Shown piece by piece: positions 4,763 to 8,941 of a DNA stretch of 8,941 nt. The stretch is from Palsa-506 sp050013415 (GTDB taxonomy: Bacteria > Actinomycetota > Actinomycetes > Streptosporangiales > Streptosporangiaceae): positions 1-8,941 of the forward strand of contig JBEKFH010000188.1 of NCBI GenBank assembly GCA_050013415.1, given 5' to 3'. Made by a program: the position numbers and the translations under genes. The notes under the pieces are model-generated. The model did no database searches, was not told the DNA's origin, and saw only the letters and a program-made list of their open reading frames with translations. How positions within the stretch are numbered: position 1 is the stretch's first letter; each line of letters opens with the position of its first letter.

Positions 4763-6064
4763 ATGATGTCAGAGGGGTTATGGCCTGCGGCGCCGGAGCC
4801 TCGGGCGGACGCGCCCGGATCGCTGGCGGCCGGGCCGGAGCCGCCGGGTGACCCGCCGCCGTTGCCGGGTGACCTGGTGTCCCAGGGCCGGCCGCTGCCC
4901 GGTGAGCAGGCCCCCGGTGAGCAGCCCCCCGGTGAGCCGACGGCCGGGCCAGCTGGCCGGCGCGCGCCCGGTGGCCGGCGGCTCGCGCTCTGTGCGCTCG
5001 CCATCGCACTCGTGGCAGCCTTCGCCGGAGGAATCGCCGGCTACATCGCCGGAGCATCCCGCAGCGGGCTGGTGCCGGGATTCAGCCTTGGCACCGTGCC
5101 GCCCGCGCTCACCAATCGCCCGCCGGCCTCGGTGGCCGGCATCGCCGCCAGGGTCCTGCCCAGCGTGGTCATGATCAAGGTCGATGGCGGGCAGGGCACC
5201 GGCTCGGGCTTTATCATCAAGGGCGGTTACGTCATCACCGACAATCACGTCGTCACGCTGGACGGGACGGTGCGCCGCGCATCGCTGCGGGTCGTCTTCA
5301 ACGGCGGCGGCGCCGCGGCGGCCACGCTGATCGGCGCCGACCCGTTCTCCGACATCGCGGTGATCCGGCCGCGGGTCTCCCGGCGCCTGCCTGCCCTGAC
5401 GCTCGGCAACTCGGCGGGCGTCGAGGTCGGTGATCCGGTGATCGCCTTCGGCTCGCCGCTCGGCCTCGCTGGCACCGTCACCAGCGGCATCGTCAGCGCG
5501 GTGGACCGGCCGGTGCGGCCAGGCAGCGCGACGGGCGTGACCTCCGAGACGTTCATCAACGCGATCCAGACCGACGCGCCGATCAATCCCGGTAATTCAG
5601 GCGGCCCGCTGGTCAACGGCCAGGGACAGGTCATCGGGGTGAACGCGGCGATCGCGACGCTGGGCAGCGACGGGCCGGCCGGCCAGGCCGGCAGCATCGG
5701 CCTGGGCTTCGCCATCCCGATCAATCAGGCGCGGCTGATCGCGACGGAGATCATCCGCACCGGCAGGGCCACGCATTCCGTGATCGGCGCCGTGCTCAAT
5801 ACCGGCTACCGCGGGCATGGCGCCCAGATCCTCGCGACGGCGCGGCGCGGGATGCCCGCGGTGACCCCGCACGGTCCCGCCGCCAGGGCCGGGCTGCGGC
5901 CCGGGGACGTCATCGTGAGCTTCGGCGGGCATCCGGTTGGCAGCGCCAGCGCGCTCGTCGCGGCCATCCGGTCCAGGAACCCGGGAGCGCGGGTGATCGT
6001 CGTGTTCCTGCGCGACGGGGCCAGGCACGCCGCAGCGCTGACGCTCGGCTCGGCGCCGTCCTGA
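4763..6064 (+). CDS. htrA: Membrane-anchored HtrA/DegP-family serine protease with one PDZ domain
   Basis: 433-aa envelope protease. Residues 1-70 are a Pro/Gly-rich cytoplasmic segment with repeated PGD/PGE units. RR at 72-73 is followed by a single membrane helix at about 74-97. The chymotrypsin-like domain (about 120-330) has a complete catalytic triad: H162 (TDNHVV), D197 (FSDIAVI) and S279 (NPGNSGGPL). One PDZ domain (about 335-428) ends the protein and includes GLRPGDVIVSF. Anchoring plus one PDZ matches the DegS-type layout. Its place directly after sigE-rseA-rseB suggests roles in degrading misfolded exported proteins and perhaps in cutting RseA. The start is ATG 4763 with GGGAGG (4754-4759) at ideal spacing; a second ATG follows at once. 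Codon 6 is TTA, which is very rare in such genomes. The gap after the rseB-like gene is 81 bases. Confidence 0.94.
   Translation: MMSEGLWPAAPEPRADAPGSLAAGPEPPGDPPPLPGDLVSQGRPLPGEQAPGEQPPGEPTAGPAGRRAPGGRRLALCALAIALVAAFAGGIAGYIAGASRSGLVPGFSLGTVPPALTNRPPASVAGIAARVLPSVVMIKVDGGQGTGSGFIIKGGYVITDNHVVTLDGTVRRASLRVVFNGGGAAAATLIGADPFSDIAVIRPRVSRRLPALTLGNSAGVEVGDPVIAFGSPLGLAGTVTSGIVSAVDRPVRPGSATGVTSETFINAIQTDAPINPGNSGGPLVNGQGQVIGVNAAIATLGSDGPAGQAGSIGLGFAIPINQARLIATEIIRTGRATHSVIGAVLNTGYRGHGAQILATARRGMPAVTPHGPAARAGLRPGDVIVSFGGHPVGSASALVAAIRSRNPGARVIVVFLRDGARHAAALTLGSAPS
4895..4939 (+). repeat. 15-bp tandem repeat in the htrA N-terminal region
   Basis: Three in-frame 15-base units encode LPGEQ, APGEQ and PPGEP (residues 45-59), sharing the core CCCGGTGAG. 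Related PGD units lie just upstream (residues 28-37). The array sits in the cytoplasmic proline-rich segment and is a likely site of slippage and length variation. Confidence 0.65.
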
Positions 6065-6075
6065 CCGGCCGGAGG

Positions 6076-6105
6076 TTCGTGACCGCCGCCCCGGGCGTCT
6101 ACAGT
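6076..6105 (+). promoter_or_regulatory. Possible promoter of tatB
   Basis: TACAGT (6100-6105) fits the TANNNT -10 pattern, and TTCGTG (6076-6081) lies 18 bases upstream as a weak -35. Transcription would start near 6112, giving a leader of about 42 bases. The 89-base gap after htrA makes an independent promoter plausible, since TatB is needed without stress. Confidence 0.4.
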
Positions 6106-6153
6106 AGTGCTGAGCGGACCGCAGTCCCGTGCGCCGAGCCTGGAGCGTTCAAC

Positions 6154-6516
6154 GTGTTCGATTTGTCCATCACTAAGCTCCTGGTCCTCGCTGTCCTGGC
6201 ACTGCTGATCTTCGGCCCCGACCAGCTTCCCAAGGTCGCCGCGCAGGCCGGCCGGGCACTGCGTGACCTGCGCCGGCTCGCCGACATGGCCAAGGCCGAC
6301 CTGAAGGAGGGACTCGGGCCCGAGTTCGCGGACTTTGACGTGAATGACCTTAACCCGCGCAACTTCGTCCGCAAGCATCTCCTTGATGACCTCGACCTCG
6401 GCTTCGGCAGCGAGGCAGAACCGGGCGCAAGCTCGCCCGAGGCAGCCGCGGCGACGGCGGCCGCGTCCACCCTGCCGGCCGGCGAGAGCCCGCCCTACGA
6501 CGCCGAGGCCACCTGA
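6154..6516 (+). CDS. tatB: Sec-independent (twin-arginine) translocase subunit TatB
   Basis: 120-aa inner-membrane protein that, with TatC, forms the receptor for folded proteins carrying twin-arginine signal peptides. An N-terminal membrane helix (about 4-20) ends in the FGPDQLPK hinge (20-27). An amphipathic helix follows (about 25-65), then the actinobacterial LGPEF...DLNPRNFVRKHLL segment and a disordered Ala/Glu-rich tail. The GTG at 6154 is chosen because it gives the conserved MFDLS start and has GGAG eight bases upstream. An in-frame GTG at 6079 would add 25 residues ahead of the membrane helix and has an over-close ribosome site. The polar residue in the membrane helix is K8, where E. 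coli TatB has E8. TatB follows htrA in mycobacteria too, so the linkage is conserved. Confidence 0.92.
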   Translation: MFDLSITKLLVLAVLALLIFGPDQLPKVAAQAGRALRDLRRLADMAKADLKEGLGPEFADFDVNDLNPRNFVRKHLLDDLDLGFGSEAEPGASSPEAAAATAAASTLPAGESPPYDAEAT

Positions 6517-6522
6517 CGTCAG
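6513..6522. other. 10-bp palindrome spanning two convergent stop codons
   Basis: CTGACGTCAG is a perfect palindrome that contains the tatB stop (TGA, 6514-6516) and, on the other strand, the mrp stop (6519-6521). Only two bases separate the two genes, so no classical terminator fits between them and their transcripts probably overlap. Confidence 0.6.
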
Positions 6523-7670
6523 ACCGGGGTGAGGCCGAGCCGGCGGCCGGCCAGCCCGCGGGATCGGTTCGCCAGGCTTTCCGCGATCATGGAAAGCTGC
6601 CGCGCGGCCGCGGAATCGGGGTAGCTGAGGACCAGCGGCACGCCGCTGTCGCCGCCCTCGCGCAGCCGGACGTCAATGGGCACCTGGCCGAGCATCGGCA
6701 CCCGGGTGCCGATGACCCTGGTCAGCGCGTCGGCCACGGCCTGGCCGCCGCCGGAGCCGTAGAGGTCGATCCGCTCGTCGCAGTGCGGGCAGGGCAGGTA
6801 GGACATGTTCTCGATGACGCCGACCACCTGCTGATGGAGTTGTGGCGCGAGCGCCCCGGCTCGTTCGGCCACCTCTGCCGAGGCAAGCTGCGGCGTGGTG
6901 ACCACGAGCAGTTCGGCGCCGGGCAGCAGGTGACCGACCGATATCGCGACATCCCCCGTGCCCGGCGGCAGGTCGAGCAGCAGCACGTCCAGGTCACCCC
7001 AGAACACGTCGGCAAGGAACTGCTCAAGCGCCCGGTGCAGGATCGGGCCCCGCCATGGCACGGGCTCGTTGCCCTTCGTGAACATGCCGACCGAGATGAC
7101 CTTCACGCCATGAGCTGACGGCGGCATGATCATTTTCTCGACCTGGGTGGGCAGGCCGGTCACGCCGAGCATCCGCGGCACCGAGTGGCCGTACATGTCG
7201 GCGTCGAGCACTCCGACCCGCTGACCGGATGCGGCGAGCGCCGCGGCGAGGTTGACAGTCACCGATGACTTCCCGACCCCGCCCTTGCCGCTCGCGACCG
7301 CATAAACCCTGGTCAGCGAGGAGTCCTTCGCAAACGGGATCTCCCGCTCCGGCCGGCCCCCGCGCAGCTGGCCCTGCAGGCCGCGGCGCTGCTCGTCGCT
7401 CATCACGTCAAGCTCGACGCGGACCCTGGCCACGCCGGGCAGCCGGGTGACCGCCGCTGTCACCTCCCGGGTGATGGTGTCGCGCATCGGGCAGCCAGCC
7501 ACGGTCAGCCAGACGTCCACCCGGACGTTCCCGTCCGCGCCAACCGCGACGTCCTTGACCATGCCGAGCTCGGTGATGGGCCGGTGAATCTCGGGGTCGT
7601 TGACCCCGGAGAGCGCCTGGGTCACCTGCTCGATGGTGGGCGGCGACGAGACGGCCGAGGGGGTTGCCAT
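6519..7670 (-). CDS. mrp: Mrp/ApbC/NBP35-family iron-sulfur cluster carrier ATPase with N-terminal MIP18 domain
   Basis: 383-aa cytoplasmic P-loop ATPase that binds and hands over [4Fe-4S] clusters as a dimer. Residues 11-90 form the MIP18/DUF59 domain with the conserved Cys in VAGCP (C60). A linker leads to the Mrp ATPase domain, with the deviant Walker A SGKGGVGKS (127-135), VLDADMYG (154-161), the DLPPGTGD motif (233-240) and the cluster-binding CPHC (C294, C297) within the YLPCPHCDERIDLYG region. Length and order are normal for the family. The ATG at 7670 begins the conserved MATPS start. It lies six bases after a TAGCAT -10 element, so the mRNA is probably leaderless. The gene converges on tatB and diverges from the RNA methyltransferase gene, sharing start-codon bases with it. 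mrp lies near sigE and tatB in other actinobacteria. Confidence 0.95.
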   Translation of the reverse strand: MATPSAVSSPPTIEQVTQALSGVNDPEIHRPITELGMVKDVAVGADGNVRVDVWLTVAGCPMRDTITREVTAAVTRLPGVARVRVELDVMSDEQRRGLQGQLRGGRPEREIPFAKDSSLTRVYAVASGKGGVGKSSVTVNLAAALAASGQRVGVLDADMYGHSVPRMLGVTGLPTQVEKMIMPPSAHGVKVISVGMFTKGNEPVPWRGPILHRALEQFLADVFWGDLDVLLLDLPPGTGDVAISVGHLLPGAELLVVTTPQLASAEVAERAGALAPQLHQQVVGVIENMSYLPCPHCDERIDLYGSGGGQAVADALTRVIGTRVPMLGQVPIDVRLREGGDSGVPLVLSYPDSAAARQLSMIAESLANRSRGLAGRRLGLTPV

Positions 7671-8568
7671 GGCCCCATGCTACGAACCGCCGGTCCCCCC
7701 GTCGAATGGCCGGCGAGGCGTACGATCGGCTGGACGCGGCCGCGAGCAGAAACGAGCAGTCACGGAACTTCAGCAGATCGGCCTCCGGCATCCGGCCGCT
7801 GAGCTGGTCAGGAACATCCAGCGCAACCGGACGGGCATCCCGAGGCGGATGTTCGTCGCCGAGGGCCTGTACGAGCACAACATCGTGCTGGCGGCCGGGG
7901 TACGGCTGGACACGTTCCTGTGGTGCCCGGAGGCCGCTTACTCCGACGAGGCGATCAAGCGCAGCGCCGAGCTGGCCGAGCGAGCGCGACGGGCATTCCA
8001 GATCTCGGTGAAGACGCTGGAGCGGCTGGCGGAGCGCCCGAACCCGGACGGCCTGCTGTCCATCGCGCAGCTGCCTGACTGGAACCCGGCGGACATCACG
8101 CTGGGGGAGCGCGCGCTCGTCCTGGTCGCGGACGGCATAGAGATCCCTGGCAACCTCGGGACGCTGATCCGCACGCTGGACGCGTGCGGAGCTGACTGCC
8201 TGGTGCTGACCAACCGCCGCACCCGGCTGACGCATCCGAAGGTGCTGCGGGCCAGCCAGGGAATGAGCATAAGGGTCCCGGCACTCGACTTCGACGAGGT
8301 GGCGGACGCCGCGGCGTGGCTGGCCGGCAACGGCTGCACGGTGTACCTGGCGGACACCGACGGCAGCCTCAGTTACCGCGAGGCTGACTACTCCGGCCGG
8401 ACTGCCCTGGTGGTCGGCAGCGAGCGCTACGGCATCTCCCCGTCCTGGCATCAGCCGGGCTTCAGCCGGATCGGCATCCCCATGCTCGGCGTGGCTGACT
8501 CGTTGAACGTGGCGATCTCCGCGTCCGTGCTGCTGTACGAGGCGCGGGCCCGCAAGAACGGGTGGTAA
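7669..8568 (+). CDS. SpoU/TrmH-family RNA 2'-O-ribose methyltransferase
   Basis: 299-aa knotted (SPOUT) methyltransferase that uses SAM to methylate a ribose 2'-OH in tRNA or rRNA; the exact target is unknown. An N-terminal substrate-binding region (about 35-130, with IGLRHPAAELVRNIQ and FVAEGLYEHNIV) precedes the catalytic domain. Motif 1 is IEIPGNLGTLIRTLDA (N162, R168), motif 2 is VVGSERYGIS (E252) and motif 3 is DSLNVAISASVLLYEA (N280). All key residues are present. The fold resembles the thiostrepton-resistance methyltransferases, but this looks like a housekeeping paralogue. ATG 7669 is chosen because AGGGGG lies five bases upstream and no ATG, GTG or TTG follows until 7849, which would cut conserved sequence. 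This start shares two bases with the divergent mrp start codon. A strong hairpin follows the TAA stop directly. Confidence 0.88.
   Translation: MAPCYEPPVPPSNGRRGVRSAGRGREQKRAVTELQQIGLRHPAAELVRNIQRNRTGIPRRMFVAEGLYEHNIVLAAGVRLDTFLWCPEAAYSDEAIKRSAELAERARRAFQISVKTLERLAERPNPDGLLSIAQLPDWNPADITLGERALVLVADGIEIPGNLGTLIRTLDACGADCLVLTNRRTRLTHPKVLRASQGMSIRVPALDFDEVADAAAWLAGNGCTVYLADTDGSLSYREADYSGRTALVVGSERYGISPSWHQPGFSRIGIPMLGVADSLNVAISASVLLYEARARKNGW
7677..7705 (-). promoter_or_regulatory. Promoter for leaderless mrp transcript
   Basis: On the minus strand TCGACG (7700-7705, four of six to TTGACA) is followed after 17 bases by TAGCAT (7677-7682), then six bases, then the mrp ATG at 7670. A -10 element six or seven bases before the start codon is the pattern of leaderless mRNAs, which are common in actinobacteria. 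No real Shine-Dalgarno sequence could fit. Confidence 0.55.
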
Positions 8569-8598
8569 GCCGCGTGCCGGCCGTCCCCGGCGCGCGGC
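8569..8598 (+). terminator. Strong hairpin terminator after the RNA methyltransferase gene
   Basis: Bases 8569-8580 pair with 8587-8598 as a 12-bp stem: eleven Watson-Crick pairs, all G-C, and one T-G wobble, with a six-base loop. It begins on the base after the TAA stop. There is no U-tract, as is usual for hairpin terminators in high-GC actinobacteria. It separates the gene from the next promoter. Confidence 0.75.
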
Positions 8599-8605
8599 CG
8601 CTTGG

Positions 8606-8611
8606 TAATCT
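8606..8611 (+). promoter_or_regulatory. -10 element for the CoA-ester lyase gene
   Basis: TAATCT fits TANNNT well and lies just after the terminator, in the only AT-rich stretch of this gap. No convincing -35 is visible. Transcription should start near 8618-8619, exactly at an ATG (8619), so the transcript may begin with a leaderless start codon. Confidence 0.45.
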
Positions 8612-8618
8612 CCGCGGC

Positions 8619-8696
8619 ATGCACGCTGCCGGACCGGCTCAGCCGAGAGCGGACCGCGGCGCTCGGCCGCAGAAGCCGCGCCATGCCACGGCCTGA
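8619..8696 (+). other. Possible leaderless 25-codon upstream ORF
   Basis: An ATG seven bases after the TAATCT element opens a 25-codon frame (begins MHAAGPAQ, ends PRHATA) stopping with TGA at 8694-8696. It is one base out of phase with the lyase gene and overlaps its ATG (8683) by 14 bases. If read, ribosomes would end just past the lyase start and could reinitiate there, where the ribosome site is poor. No homology is recognised. Confidence 0.3.
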
Positions 8697-8941
8697 TCGG
8701 TCCCGCAGATCCTGCCTGGCGGTCCCGGGCAGTAGCCCCAGGTTCCTGCGCAAGGCCCAGGACCTGGCCGCGGACGAGGTCTTCCTCGATCTGGAGGACG
8801 CCGTGGCACCTGGCGCCAAGGGGGACGCGCGGCGCGACGTCGTCGCGGCACTGGTCACGGGCGACTGGCGCGGCAAGGTCAGGGCCGTCCGGATCAATGA
8901 CGTCACCACGCCCTGGGCTTACCGGGACGTGATCGAGCTGG
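8683..8941 (+). CDS. HpcH/HpaI aldolase / citrate lyase beta-like CoA-ester lyase (3'-truncated)
   Basis: The first 86 codons of a TIM-barrel lyase of the CitE/malyl-CoA lyase family, cut by the window end; members cleave or form C-C bonds of CoA thioesters such as malyl-CoA or citramalyl-CoA. The start shows the family entry SCLAVPGSSPRFLRKA (residues 10-25), the EVFLDLEDAV strand (31-40) with the acidic pair of the metal site, and the VRAVRINDVTTPWAYRDV segment with the substrate-binding arginine (about 66-83). ATG 8683 is the only sensible start in frame; the frame upstream offers just a TTG at 8602, within the promoter. Its ribosome site is weak (GCAGAAG). The substrate cannot be told from this part. 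Confidence 0.85.
   Translation, partial: MPRPDRSRRSCLAVPGSSPRFLRKAQDLAADEVFLDLEDAVAPGAKGDARRDVVAALVTGDWRGKVRAVRINDVTTPWAYRDVIEL

Noticed and set aside
6079..6153. GTG 6079 as the start of tatB
   Set aside because: It would place 25 residues ahead of the conserved MFD start and membrane helix, with only three bases between GGAGG and GTG.
7600..7668. ATG 7600 or 7633 as the start of the RNA methyltransferase
   Set aside because: Both lie inside mrp and add sequence with no family similarity; ATG 7669 has a better ribosome site.
7688..7715. CGCCGG...CCGGCG inverted repeat between mrp and the RNA methyltransferase gene
   Set aside because: Only six pairs with a 16-base loop, expected by chance in such GC-rich DNA.
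7408..8451. Long minus-strand open frame (347 codons) across mrp and the RNA methyltransferase gene
   Set aside because: It is antisense to one clear gene and out of frame with the other, its translation is Arg/Gly-rich low-complexity, and it has no recognisable domain; typical of high-GC shadow frames.
1..8941. Mobile elements, CRISPR arrays, tRNA or rRNA genes, toxin-antitoxin or defence modules
   Set aside because: No transposase or integrase motifs, spaced repeats, cloverleaf structures or defence-gene signatures were seen; the gene order is a conserved chromosomal locus.

Overview
This window comes from a high-GC actinomycete. The coding sequence is strongly GC-rich at third positions, genes often start with GTG, start/stop overlaps are tight, and the gene set is the classic actinobacterial sigE neighbourhood. 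The protein variants look closest to what I recall from Streptosporangiales-type organisms rather than mycobacteria, because an RseB-like gene is present and RseA has a membrane segment. That placement is inference from memory, not from a search. No mobile element, CRISPR array, tRNA or rRNA was seen.

Layout. Positions 1-1479 hold a leucyl aminopeptidase (pepA, M17), cut at its 5' end. It converges, across a short degenerate repeat, on a minus-strand class I O-methyltransferase (1563-2171, probably longer at its N-terminus). A divergent control region (about 2229-2403) follows, with a strong ECF-type promoter, a 12-bp palindrome and a helical-phased direct repeat. From 2404 the plus strand carries sigE, rseA, an rseB-like gene, htrA and tatB. 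The first three overlap by four bases (ATGA, GTGA). htrA and tatB follow after 81- and 89-base gaps that may hold their own promoters. tatB converges on minus-strand mrp (Fe-S carrier ATPase) with two bases between the stop codons. Divergent from mrp is a SpoU/TrmH-family RNA 2'-O-ribose methyltransferase, whose best start codon overlaps the mrp start codon. After a strong hairpin terminator, the window ends in a CitE/HpcH-type CoA-ester lyase (5' part only).

How the genes fit together. The core is an envelope-stress circuit: SigE, its membrane-spanning zinc-binding anti-sigma factor RseA, an exported RseB-like protein that could bind the outer tail of RseA, and a membrane-anchored HtrA protease with one PDZ domain. 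The topology is like the E. coli RseA/RseB/DegS relay, rebuilt in a monoderm. TatB, for folded-protein export, follows. A GGAACT-N17-CGTT promoter before sigE suggests autoregulation.

Most worth a second look: a 17-bp hairpin inside the linker-coding part of the rseB-like gene; a single TTA codon at position 6 of htrA, the only in-frame TTA I found in the window; a possible leaderless 25-codon upstream ORF overlapping the CoA-lyase start; and the lack of any usual start codon ahead of the conserved N-terminus of the methyltransferase.
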